25,746 nucleotides of DNA from contig RHPI01000385.1 in assembly GCA_009103225.1 (NCBI GenBank), forward strand, positions 556,480 through 582,225. The letters are read 5' to 3'. Source of the DNA: Chlorokybus atmophyticus. Lineage: Eukaryota; Streptophyta; Chlorokybophyceae; Chlorokybales; Chlorokybaceae. Position numbers and translations under genes: made by a program. Below are positions 1-11,556 of this stretch, one piece after another (positions within the stretch are counted from its first letter, which is position 1; each line of letters begins with the position of its first letter). Under the pieces are notes generated by a model. The model was not told where the DNA came from. It did not search any database and was given only the letters and a program-made list of their open reading frames with translations.

Positions 1-30
<30 letters not shown>
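1..30. repeat. (AT)n microsatellite at window edge
   Basis: Fifteen uninterrupted AT dinucleotides open the window, so the true repeat probably extends further to the left. It is a simple-sequence tract with no coding content. Confidence 0.95.
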
Positions 31-32
<2 letters not shown>

Positions 33-1548
33 TACAGACATAGTAAAATGTCTGCTTATAAATATACGGCTCAAGTGTAAAATGGGCATTGACCACTAAG
101 CAATGGCAGCAAAAGTCGATGCCATAGCAGAAGCCATATGCCATTAACATATGTCCCATAGTTATTTACCTGAATCTAGGCCTGCGCAGTGCCATGACAT
201 TTCCATTTCAGCACGCCACGCATTCGGTAATGCGTGTGTCAACTATGCGCATTTATTACTTGTAAAGTATGGCTTGTGTTTATCAGCATACATTGGTGCT
301 GCTGCTAGGCCACTTGTCTCTAATATGATTGCGTCGCATGTGTTAATTACGTTTACACACCGGGTCATTTTACGCTAGCCAGCTGAACTTGATGAATGGC
401 AGTACCCCCCGCTGTCCACTTATCGTTTTCGTGTTGCCCTTAAAATGTATAAACAGCAACTTCAGAAACATAGCAGCACCAGTAGCAACAGAATGAACTC
501 TGTTTTCAACGGTATACGGCGTGCTATACAAAGCATTGTACTCGGTCACAGTGTTGTAGCCCAACGGCAGCTTGCAAGCTTATCGCTTCTGAATTTGTGA
601 CAATGTTTATCAGCCCACGTTTAAGTGCCATAGAAATTGCAGATATTGATGCAATAGCACGAGGTCTGAACCAAGTACTATGCTGCAATAGCACACGCAG
701 AGCAGGATCCAATATCAATGACAAGCTTCAGTCATATGTAAAGACGTGACCAAGCTACGGAGTGACAAACCTCTCGTACCACAGCTACTAATAAGCGCGC
801 ACCTTCAATACATGATAATTTCTTGCTAAGATGTGTGCTTTATGACTTTCGCTGTGCAGTTAAACACTACTCTGCCAAACGTGAGCTTACATAACATACA
901 AGAGTTGCAGTCAAGCAAGCTATAGGAGTGGTCACAATGTACGTGCAACAAGCACATATGGCCAACAAGCATAGACTCTTTGTATTGGATACAAATAACT
1001 GCAGTGGGACATACTGCCAATGTATGACAAGACCACTTACGAGCTGGGCTCGTGATTATGAATGTGTATCCGCACTCACATGAAGACCAAAAGTTAGTTT
1101 GGGGACATAAGACTAGATGAGAGGGACTTACAAGCAGCTTGGGGCTTGAAAATTGGCGAGGTAAAGTTAGACAATAACATGCTAATAGAAATTCCTTTTT
1201 ATAATGATACCACTACCATGCTTATTTTGCCGCCCCGCGTGTTTTCCCTCATTTGCCTATACAATATCGCAGAAAAACAATGCATACTGCAGGGAAAGTT
1301 ATCGGTCCACTATCTACCAGTTGATTTTCATGTGCTCGTGGCAATGCAATGACTTGTGGCAAATCAGCAAATTAGCAGCTGTAGATGAAAACTGACACGC
1401 AATAACAATGACGTTCTTGCCTTTTGTAAAACGTCGAGGTTGCAACTGATGGAGCGCTTTAAAAATGTGGGCGCGTAGCGCCTTTGCTGGGCTGCAACTC
1501 CTGTGGCTTGCTGTACTGCAAGAAATTGAGCGTATGATACAAGTTGCG

Positions 1549-1607
1549 TGTGTTGTACAGTACAACACAAGTACAACTTGTACTTCAACAGCATGTACAA
1601 CATGTTG
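1549..1607. repeat. Cluster of three adjacent palindromes
   Basis: Three short palindromes follow one another. 1549-1569 has 10-bp arms around a central A; 1569-1585 has 8-bp arms around a central C; 1598-1607 is the perfect 10-mer CAACATGTTG. All are built from GTAC/ACAA words. No gene is associated. Confidence 0.85.
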
Positions 1608-1920
1608 CACACCTATAAGGCTGGCTAAAGTCATTATCTGTTTCTTATTTATGTAGGTAAGATGAGACCGGGTGCGTTTTCCATGTCATAAGCATGTGTA
1701 GTGCTTGTGGGGTGGCTCTCACGTGGTCTGCTCTTGAGCCTATGAGGCCTTGAGTGAGATAAACTACACAAGGTATTGCATATCAGCAAGCACACAGAGC
1801 TGGTCGGTACTATTAAGACATGGCCATGTGAGCCATGTGTCCGCATGTGTGTGCATATGTTTGCATGTGCATATGTCCGCATATGAGTGCATACATGAGG
1901 ATATAAGGTACGTACTGGAT

Positions 1921-1969
1921 GTATGCATGCATGCGCATATGCGTACATATGCGCGCATATGTATGCATA
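1921..1969. repeat. Alternating purine/pyrimidine tract (Z-DNA type)
   Basis: 49 consecutive bases alternate purine and pyrimidine without a break, made of ATGC, GCAT and CGCG words. It lies in a broader 1.83-1.99 kb stretch of similar CATATG/TGCATG sequence. Tracts of this kind can adopt Z-DNA under negative supercoiling. Long open frames crossing it on both strands are by-products of its composition. Confidence 0.8.
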
Positions 1970-1994
1970 GGGATGCATATGTATGCATGTGTAT

Positions 1995-2160
1995 GATGTC
2001 CTAGGCTGATATGACCAGCTAAGGACGTTCACATTGCCCAAGGGTGATGTTTGTGATGTCCAAGGCTGATGTGACCAGCTAAGGACGTTCACAATGTCCG
2101 AGGCTGATGTGTGATCAGTTTTGGACATTAAACAAGAGGTCCAAGGGCTGATGTGGCAGC
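1995..2160. repeat. About 60-bp tandem repeat, partly degenerate
   Basis: Two well-matched copies begin with GATGTCC at 1995 and 2055 (period 60) and share the block AGGCTGAT.TGACCAGC followed by TAAGGACGTTCACA. Shorter remnants of the core CCAAGG-CTGATGTG recur at about 2037, 2099 and 2139. Non-coding in appearance. Confidence 0.8.
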
Positions 2161-2466
2161 CCTAGACTTGAGTTGTGGTCAATGCAGCCATGACAATGCA
2201 AGTAGCCTTGGACTTGGATGTTCTAGGTCGGAGAGCAGCAAAGAGGGGGTATATGAACGGCCTCAAAAAGTGTTGAAGGGGGCTCAGCATGTGCATACTC
2301 GACTCTTGTGTGTGGGGTGCCTAGTTTAGTTGTTTAAGGGGCTCTCCCTCTCATCCCATGTGGGGTGTGATGCTTGTGGCAGCTCTGCACATGTGTGTGG
2401 GGTGTGCTTGAGTGTGCATGTGTGTGGGAGCTGAGTAGAGAGGTTGGTGGCATCCTCTCCTTCCTT

Positions 2467-2507
2467 GGTGCAATACCTTGAAGACTTCCCCTTCAAGGTA
2501 TTGCACC
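2467..2507. repeat. Perfect 17-bp inverted repeat, 7-nt loop
   Basis: The left arm 2467-2483 (GGTGCAATACCTTGAAG) is exactly complementary to the right arm 2491-2507, with the loop ACTTCCC between them. Transcribed from either strand it would fold into a strong hairpin. It is not flanked by a recognisable gene or by a T-run typical of a terminator. Confidence 0.9.
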
Positions 2508-3200
2508 GTGTGTTGCTGGTCGGGCTTCCGGAAGTAAGTCCTTGTGCTTGTGCATGAGTTTGCCAAGCCGTACAGCAAGTAAGTGAGTGGTATCGTTACA
2601 CATGTCAAACAGTAATAGCTTAGTAAGCATGCATTGCTGCAAGTAAAGCAACCACCTTTTGAAACCCCTAAAGCATGTGTGCGAGGGTGCAGAGCGTGTT
2701 GACGCTGCTTGTACCCTGCCATGTCTGCCATCTGCACTTTGCGAGGGCGCAAAACAAGTGGCCTTTGTGCGCTTGCAATAACAATATGCATATTACATAC
2801 TAAACATTGGGTAATCTGGGACTGCAAAGATGTTGTCACGCTTCAAGTACAACATTACTATCTCTTACTTGCAACACTACACCTTGTCAACTACATTATG
2901 TTCCTTACTTTGCTAGTAATTTACAAACAAGTATTGCTTGCCTCTAAGCGACGACCGCCAACATTGCTTTGTGTAAGGGAACAGTGGCTGTAAAAATGCG
3001 CCCCACTAGGATGTTAAGTGTGTTAACGACTGCATGCAAGCAAAGAATCATGTCAACGGCTATGCTGGCTCACAGATCTTGTTACACTACATCACGGGTA
3101 TTTCGTTGGCCAACGACTATACCTCAGCTGGTAGTTCTACTTTGGCATAACTCGTCGCAATACAATAGAAGCACACCACCTTGCCACTGCTAGATTCGTC

Positions 3201-3397
3201 TGACTGTGCACAGCAAGCAGAGCATCATGCATTGCGCATGCATCCGTCGATAGCTATAGGTACCACAATCTCGGGCTGCACCAACACACAACAAACAACC
3301 CCATGACTGTGCACAGCAAGCAAGGCATCATGCATCGCGCATGCTTCCATTGATAGGTACCACAATCTCGGGCTGCACCAACACACAAACAGCCCAA
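3201..3397. repeat. 103-bp tandem duplication
   Basis: Copy 1 starts at 3201 and copy 2 at 3304, both with TGACTGTGCACAGCAAGC. The copies differ by scattered substitutions and small indels and both contain GGTACCACAATCTCGGGCTG. The array ends just before the putative poly(A) signal of the uL29m gene on the minus strand, so it lies downstream of that gene. Confidence 0.85.
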
Positions 3398-3406
3398 TCT
3401 CATCAA

Positions 3407-3411
3407 TTACA
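3407..3411 (-). promoter_or_regulatory. Putative poly(A) signal TGTAA of uL29m
   Basis: TGTAA on the minus strand, 32 nt beyond the uL29m stop codon. TGTAA is the common green-algal polyadenylation signal. The motif is short, so position is the main support. Confidence 0.5.
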
Positions 3412-3442
3412 GCCATGGTCGCCCAATCGCAGCCAACATAGT

Positions 3443-4536
3443 CTATTGTAATGCTCTAATCTGCTTCTGTAAGACATTGCATAATACTGCTTTCGCAAGG
3501 TGCAAAATGGGAACACTGTGCACCGAACATGGCCAACTCAGACAGCACCCATGGGGCACATATGTGTACTCACTGCTACGGGCCTGACTTCCATACACGT
3601 GTGCCCACAGTCAAATGCAGGCCAGCACCTTCCATGCCGACCTCCGCCTGGCTGCGTCTTCTTCATAGTGCGCCCGCTCACTGAGCACGAGCTTGATGCG
3701 CGCCATTGACTTCTTCACCTGTGCAGAAAGGGCGAGAAAGCGAACAGCGGGTGAGGGAGACACGCACAGCGCTACAGCAAACACACTGCACCAGCAAGGC
3801 TGTGCAAACGCGCGGTGTGTGCAAGGCACCGCACGCACGCGCTGCCAAACTGCCAATGGCATGGCGAGCCAGCCTTCATGCCTGTGTCAATGCATATGTA
3901 CGCCTACAATGTGGCGGTGCTCGTCATATGCTGCAGATTGTGTTACAAGAGGCTAGAAAATGCGCATGCCTGTACATGTGGTCCCGCTCCCTCAACGAAT
4001 ACAAAAACGCAGCATCAATGCAGGCGTGTCGCAGCAGACAAATATAAGACACATACACACACGTGACTTTACATTGCATGCCGGCTCAAGAGGGCACGAG
4101 CACGGGCATCACACAATGAGTCACTCGGAGGGAAACGAACGTATGCATGAAGGAATACTTCAATAGAGTGCAGGAATGCATGAATGAGTGAGAAGCAGAC
4201 TGAGTGAGTGGGCACCTTCATGACGCGGGAGGGGTCGTGCATGGGTCTGCGCTGTGAGCGGGAGGCGGCGCGTTCGGTCTCCAGGACATTGCGCTCCTTG
4301 GCCAGCACCCACCAGAGCTTGTGCAGGTCCGTGTCGCCCTTCAGCCTCAGCTCCGCAGCCTTCCACGACCGCCCGACTGCCGGCGGCGGCGGAGAAGGTG
4401 AGGCGTCCTTGCCCTTGCCCTGCTGCGGCCTGGCTCCCGGCGGAGGGAAGAACTCCTCAAGGCCGCGCACGCTCGCAGCGACGGAACGCGCGGCGCCCTC
4501 CCGCAGCCGCAGCCTACCCACCGCCGCCCTCAGCAT
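3443..4536 (-). CDS. MRPL47: Mitochondrial large-subunit ribosomal protein uL29m (MRPL47 family), 3 coding exons
   Basis: Coding exons on the minus strand are 4536-4216, 3718-3629 and 3466-3443, giving 144 aa; all introns are GT-AG and all junctions phase 0. Residues 1-30 are Arg/Ala-rich without acidic residues until GLEEFF, as expected for a mitochondrial import signal. Residues 55-90 carry the family core GRSWKAAELRLK, DLHKLWWVLAKERN and LETER. Exon 2 continues with VKKSMARIKLVLSERA and EEDAARRRSAWK, matching the C-terminal half of plant and animal mitochondrial L29 proteins. The final exon is only 24 nt (KQIRALQ and stop). The protein belongs to the mitoribosomal large subunit near the exit tunnel. 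The 144-aa length matches my recollection of the plant homologue. Exons 1 and 2 are secure; exon 3 rests on a good acceptor, frame and expected length. A G-rich tract precedes the start. Confidence 0.88.
3719..4215 (-). other. uL29m intron 1
   Basis: GT-AG intron of 497 bp after codon 107. Its donor is AAG/GTGCCC and its acceptor CTGCACAG. It contains open frames on both strands (for example the plus-strand frames around 3.7-4.05 kb), but these look like intron sequence rather than genes. Confidence 0.8.
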
Positions 4537-4560
4537 CGGCGCCCCTCACCACGCCGACCT

Positions 4561-4594
4561 GCCGCCACGGCCGCCGCCACCGCCGCCGCCGCCC
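4561..4594 (-). repeat. GGC-rich tract upstream of uL29m start
   Basis: A (GCC)n-like tract on the plus strand, therefore GGC-rich on the coding strand, ending 25 nt before the uL29m ATG. One of six such tracts in the window, each just upstream of a start codon. Confidence 0.85.
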
Positions 4595-4670
4595 AGTCCA
4601 GCAGCAGCAGCAGGTCCAGGTAAGGAATGATGAAGTCTTACTGCAAGTGTAGTGCGCGCATGTTGGCAAG

Positions 4671-4697
4671 TAGAGGGGGGTATGATACCCCCCTCTA
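4671..4697. repeat. 27-nt palindrome with 13-bp arms
   Basis: The arms TAGAGGGGGGTAT and ATACCCCCCTCTA are perfectly complementary around a single central G at 4684. It lies 135 nt upstream of the uL29m start, in the expected promoter region. It could be a binding site for a dimeric protein or an extruding hairpin; nothing further is shown. Confidence 0.9.
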
Positions 4698-5159
4698 TTG
4701 TCACCACAGCAGTGAGACTAGAGCTGCCGTTAAAGGCTGGCTGCTGGCTGCTCTTGTGTGCAATGCTCTTGGTCTCTGCTTCGCGTGCAGTAACCCTGGT
4801 GAAAGTGTTGTCCAGGTAGTGTGGCCATCGTGCTGAATGCCAATGCTGTTGCTGTTGGAGCGCAGGAGCGAACGAGTGCGTACTAGTCTGTGCAGTTCCA
4901 CCTCCCGTGTAGCATGCACAAGTAGCATTTATCATATATGAGACATTGTGACTTCCAAACAATACCACAAACCATACTGCTCGCAGCATGGCAACTGCCC
5001 AAATGCCCGAAGCTACAAAGTGAATGCCCAATCGATGTGTTGGCACGTGCGCAGTGCATGCGCTCCTGCAACGCAGATCACCAAACCAACCTCAACCACA
5101 CACACGAAAGGCAGCCGCCAACTAGCCTTGCACGAAGTAATATGTTAATCCACTACACA

Positions 5160-7206
5160 TCACTTCTTCCCACTAGAGGTAACATTGAACTTGAACAAAA
5201 TGATGTCGCCGTCGCCAACAATGTACTCCTTGCCCTGTTGCCGATACTTGCCGGCTGCTTTAACGGCCGGTTCGCTCCCTTCTGCAACAATGTCTTCATA
5301 CTTCATGACCTCCGCGCAGATGAAACCCCTCTCAAAGTCGCTGTGGATGGTGCCCGCAGCACCCGGCGCCTTAGTGTTCTTCTTGATGGTCCAGCACTTG
5401 ACTTCATCGGCACCCGCCGTGAAGAAGTGTATCAAGTGGATGCCGGAGTAGCCTGCTTTGATGATCTTCGGCAGCGCGCTTTGCACCTCGTTTTCTGTGC
5501 AATACCTGTGAACGCACACGGATCAGACAGGCAAGCGTTAATCAAGTCCACGTGCGTATTCTGAACAGACAGTCTCCTCACTTCTTCTGCTCGTCTTCCG
5601 GCATGTCCGCAAGTTTGCTTTCAAGAGCGCCAGAAAATGGTATGATCATGTCTCCTGGGCTGTTCTCCTGTTTGCGCATGCGAGCGCGTCAGCTGCCCAT
5701 AGTAGCACAACCATGCAGTGCATACTCCACCAACAAGTAACGAGCCTCAGCCAGGTTACCTGTATCCATCCCGCGATCTTGGCCAACCACTTGTTCTTTT
5801 TCCGCTTGTAATCCGGCTCGCTAAGGTTGATGAGGTATATGACGGGCTTTGACGTGATCAGCTGCACCGTGTTGATGACTTCAATTTCTGCTGCTTTCCA
5901 GTCGCCAGCACGGACATCCTTACCCGACTTCAACCTGCCAACTTGCTCAGCAACATGACAATCAAACAAGATGCAACATCGCCTTGCACTCAAAGTGTTA
6001 ATCGCAATCGCAACGCAACGAGCACGAATACCATTCAAGTACTTTCTGGCATACTTCATCCTCCAGCTTGGCCTGCTTATCCAAGCCGCGTCGGATCACC
6101 TTGTTCAACGCTTCAAGGTGCTTCTCTAACATGTCCACATCCTGTACAGTTGGCCACCAGGCAGTCAGGGAAGGGCAACAGTGAAACCTCTCATGCACAT
6201 GCTGCTAACCAGCACGCAAGCACAAGCACGCTTCCACCTTCAACCGCAGCTCCTGAGTGATGATGTCCAGGTCTCGGACGGGATCGATGGTGTCTTCAAC
6301 ATGGATGACATCGGTGTCGTCAAAGGCCCTCAACACATGAAAAATGCCGTCTACAGCGCGTATGTGGCTCAAGAATGCGTTTCCCAGACCCTCCCCAGAA
6401 CTAGCCCCTCGCACCAACCCAGCAATATCTACAACCTCCAAAAACGCAGGCACCTCGCTCTTTGGCTTGTACTGTTGACACAGCCAGTCGAATCTGCAAC
6501 CAGGCGTCACAATCAGCTGTTGTCGGCGGTTAGTTTCAACGAATGTATATGAGCATGCCAGTTTTGAAAACACGCGATAAGACTGCTTGCATCACAAGCA
6601 TGTACGTACCTCTCATCAGGTACGTTGACTCGCGCATTGTGCGGGTCGATTGTGCAAAAGGGGAAGTTTTCAGCGGGTACACTCAACTTGGTCAATGTGT
6701 TGAATAACGTGCTCTTGCCTACGTTCGGCAGCCCAACAATACCAACCTGCCGTTTCACACACAAGACGCATTCAGCATGCGTGACATTCCTACACTGTCA
6801 GTTACTTCCTACGAACATGCAGTACACCCAATCTCATCAGCGCTTTACGCTGTGCGCTGCAACATAGAATGTCACGACAAGCTCTGCCCAAGCGATGGAA
6901 GTCCGCTACTGGATTCGTAGCAACATTGCAAGCCCAATCGGGAGTACAACAGGAGGCGCAGAAGCTGTGTGGTAAAGGCTAAACTTCGTGCTGCTATCAC
7001 AACAAGCGACACTGTGTCGACAGGCATAGAACGCGTATGCAGTGACCACGATCGTGTCGCTAACTGCATGAGCTTCCATGCAAAGAAATCGCTACTGCGT
7101 ATTCACCTTCAGCAGCTGCAGGCTGCATGCGCACCTTCAAGTGACCGCTGTACCGACCGAGAAGGGGCTTCTCTGCAGGCGCTTCTTTCTTGGCCTTTGG
7201 AGGCAT
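5160..7206 (-). CDS. OLA1: Obg-like ATPase 1 (YchF/OLA1 family), 7 exons
   Basis: Exons on the minus strand: 7206-7135, 6746-6610, 6493-6238, 6141-6032, 5934-5760, 5667-5582, 5505-5160. They total 1182 nt, 393 aa plus stop; all six introns are GT-AG and every phase closes. The P-loop GLPNVGKST is at residues 29-37 and the switch II motif DIAGLVRG at 92-99. NLSE at 228-231 replaces the NKxD guanine motif, the family feature that gives ATP preference. The middle part carries the coiled-coil insertion ([20 protein letters not shown] and following). The C-terminal TGS domain contains [16 protein letters not shown] and ends in a lysine pair. It is a cytosolic ribosome-associated ATPase linked to translation control and stress responses. 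Start: ATG giving [10 protein letters not shown], the usual lysine-rich N-terminus. Its promoter is shared head-to-head with HSP90. Confidence 0.96.
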
Positions 7207-7250
7207 CGCTGCTGCCCCAACAACACCCACCCACCGCAGACCACCAGCAG

Positions 7251-7305
7251 CCCCCCACCTCCGCCTCCTCCTGCTCCTCCTCCTCCGTCGCCGCCACCAC
7301 CTGGG
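7251..7305 (-). repeat. GGA/GGC-rich tract upstream of OLA1 start
   Basis: Plus-strand CCT/CCG trinucleotides read as GGAGGAGG and GGTGGTGGCGGC on the coding strand, 45-100 nt before the OLA1 ATG. Probably in the 5' UTR. Confidence 0.85.
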
Positions 7306-7316
7306 TTAGTCTGCGC

Positions 7317-7326
7317 TTTAGGGTTT
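7317..7326 (-). promoter_or_regulatory. Telo-box AAACCCTAAA upstream of OLA1
   Basis: The minus strand reads AAACCCTAAA, 111 nt upstream of the OLA1 ATG. In land plants the telo-box AAACCCTA is recurrent in promoters of translation-apparatus genes. One occurrence of a 10-mer is suggestive only. Confidence 0.4.
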
Positions 7327-7443
7327 CGGTAGTATTCCAACCCGGTTCACTGCACCCTCAAGTCGATCCGGCTCATAAGCCCGCTGCCGTCGACCCGGAT
7401 CCTCAATTTGGCGCCAAGTGAGCGCCGCGCCTCCGAACGCCGA

Positions 7444-7456
7444 GAAGCTTCCATTC
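7444..7456. promoter_or_regulatory. Heat-shock-element-like site
   Basis: GAAGCTTCCATTC gives GAA-nn-TTC-nn-TTC with 5-bp spacing: two correctly inverted HSE units and a third in phase but wrong orientation. It lies between OLA1 and HSP90. Confidence 0.3.
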
Positions 7457-7640
7457 ACGGTTAACCTTCGCCGGCAGTTGGGGAACGGAGAGGCGCACTG
7501 CGTAACGTAACGGCAGGCCGCGGGAGCATGGTGTCGCACACTGTGCTTACACAGCCGCCGGGCGCACCCGGGCGCTCAGTTGCGCCACCCAACCCCGTAT
7601 CTGCATCTAGAAGAGGCTGCCTGACCCCTGGGGTTAGACG

Positions 7641-7650
7641 CCAATATAAT
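7641..7650. promoter_or_regulatory. CCAAT/TATA-like element
   Basis: CCAATATAAT lies 312 nt upstream of the HSP90 ATG. Just before it, ATC-TA-GAA at 7605-7612 is one mismatch from an HSE pair. The arrangement HSE, CCAAT, TATA would be a plausible heat-shock promoter, but the leader would be rather long. Confidence 0.25.
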
Positions 7651-7758
7651 CAGTGCTCTCTGAAGTCCCTGCCTACAGCGTGTGCTCGAGGTGTTGGGTA
7701 GGACACCAGCTAAGCGCAGGGAACTAACTGACTTGTCCGACCGTTCGCGGTTGGGAGT

Positions 7759-7766
7759 TTCGCGAA
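7759..7766. promoter_or_regulatory. Heat-shock-element core TTCGCGAA
   Basis: TTC-nn-GAA is a perfect two-unit HSE, 196 nt upstream of the HSP90 ATG. Another TTC stands 15 bp (three units) before it. Heat-shock factor needs about three units, so this is a weak or gapped element. Confidence 0.4.
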
Positions 7767-7820
7767 GGCACTGACGAAGAAAACAAAGTGGGCAGCTGCA
7801 CAGCAGAAGGGCACAGAGCA

Positions 7821-7869
7821 GTGGCGGCGGCGTTGCTGGTAGCGGCGGTGATTGTTGTGGCGGCGGCGA
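7821..7869 (+). repeat. GGC/GGT-rich tract upstream of HSP90 start
   Basis: Runs such as GTGGCGGCGGCG, GCGGCGGTG and TGGCGGCGGCG on the coding strand, 93-141 nt before the HSP90 ATG and probably in its 5' UTR. Confidence 0.85.
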
Positions 7870-7925
7870 TTCGCGTGCAAGTATCTCGCTTGCGGTTTGG
7901 GTAGCGCTTTCACTTCAAGAGTTGA

Positions 7926-10695
<2,770 letters not shown>

Positions 10696-11556
10696 GCACT
10701 TGTCCATTGACCTAGCTTGTTAATATGTAGCTGGTAGTTGATGTAACCAGTACATTTCGCTGGCAGCTAGCGCTGCTGCCTTACTCCATTGTAATGCACA
10801 CCTTAGTGCATCGCGGATTTTTGCCACCATTACCTACCTCTCACTGCACCACTGGTTGCTGTTCTTGGGCTTGCTTGCCTTAAAACCTGCTCTGTGACCA
10901 GAACCTCATTGCACCCATGCCCATGCTATTTTTGCAGGTGACAAATACATTTCGGTTTGCCGTGTAATTTTGGCTTAGCCATTGGCATCCATCCTGTGTA
11001 GGGTGACAGAACATGCTGGTGACCATTTGCGCTGAGCATTGTGGTGGTGATGGGTGGGTGCCATGAATAAACATCTGTCACACTTGAGCATTGCTTGCAT
11101 CTTGCGCAACATTGCACGCGTTTTGTGATCATTGTGTTAGGTCCATCGCAGCAAACATCCTGTTGATTACGCCTCTGTACATTCAGTCAACCGAAGCTTT
11201 GTCTCAATTTGTGCGATGGTTTGGCTGTACGGTTGTGGTGGTGGTACATACACTAAAGGTGTGCCTGCATTTCCCCCAGTCCTGAGAGATGCAATGTCTC
11301 CAGCAACTCGCACAAAGCAATTTTTGCAGTGTGTGAACTATGCCAGTGGAAAGGGAGGTACGTCTTGCCAGCCTTACATCGAATGTTAAAGGCTGGGGCC
11401 TCATTGTCCTGCCATTGACACCACATCCAACGGTGTCCATCAAGCCCTCTGCTGCGATCCATCAGTGTCTGCCTGGTTGCGCTGCATGAGCTACTCACGC
11501 GCTTGCGAACCAATTGTTCTTATACTGTGCAATGCAAGACACAGTAAAGTTGCATA
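10696..11556. other. HSP90 3' region and intergenic DNA
   Basis: Three TGTAA motifs and an AATAAA at about 11065 follow the HSP90 stop. Beyond them only short open frames without family resemblance are seen. No RNA gene was recognised. Confidence 0.6.
10742..10746 (+). promoter_or_regulatory. Putative poly(A) signal TGTAA of HSP90
   Basis: TGTAA 47 nt after the HSP90 stop codon; further copies occur at 10790-10794 and 10963-10967, so alternative 3' ends are possible. Green-algal type signal. Confidence 0.45.

Larger units (their letters stand above)
31..3442. other. Intergenic, no recognisable gene
   Basis: About 3.4 kb with only short open frames of unlike composition, none resembling a known family and none joinable into a convincing spliced gene. 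It holds the repeats and palindromes listed separately: clustered palindromes near 1.55 kb, an alternating purine/pyrimidine tract near 1.9 kb, a 60-bp tandem repeat near 2.05 kb, a 17-bp perfect hairpin near 2.48 kb and a 103-bp duplication near 3.25 kb. The first 1.9 kb is poorer in GCATGC than the rest of the window. Confidence 0.6.
4537..5159. other. Intergenic between uL29m start and OLA1 stop
   Basis: Contains the G-rich leader tract of uL29m, a short CAG run (4600-4614) and a 27-nt palindrome. Both neighbours are on the minus strand, so this should hold the uL29m promoter and the OLA1 3' region. No gene is recognised, and I found no TGTAA on the minus strand close to the OLA1 stop. Confidence 0.6.

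Noticed and set aside
1649-2128. 159-codon minus-strand frame
   Set aside because: It runs through the alternating CATATG/TGCATG tract and the 60-bp repeat; the His/Met/Tyr/Ala composition is a repeat artefact.
4938-5564. 208-codon plus-strand frame
   Set aside because: It is antisense to OLA1 exons 6 and 7, whose protein is clearly conserved; the plus-strand product has no family resemblance.
5935-6031. Alternative phase-0 join of OLA1 exons 4 and 5 (AAA/GTACTT to GAG/CAAGTT)
   Set aside because: It keeps frame but inserts QVGR and loses VLEW; the join TG/GTATTC to GGCAG/GTTG gives [17 protein letters not shown], which matches the family.
7355-7400. Possible tRNA-like TCGATCC and GGCTCATAAGCC motifs upstream of OLA1
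   Set aside because: No acceptor stem, D-arm or T-loop consensus GTTCRANYC can be arranged; it lies in the promoter region.
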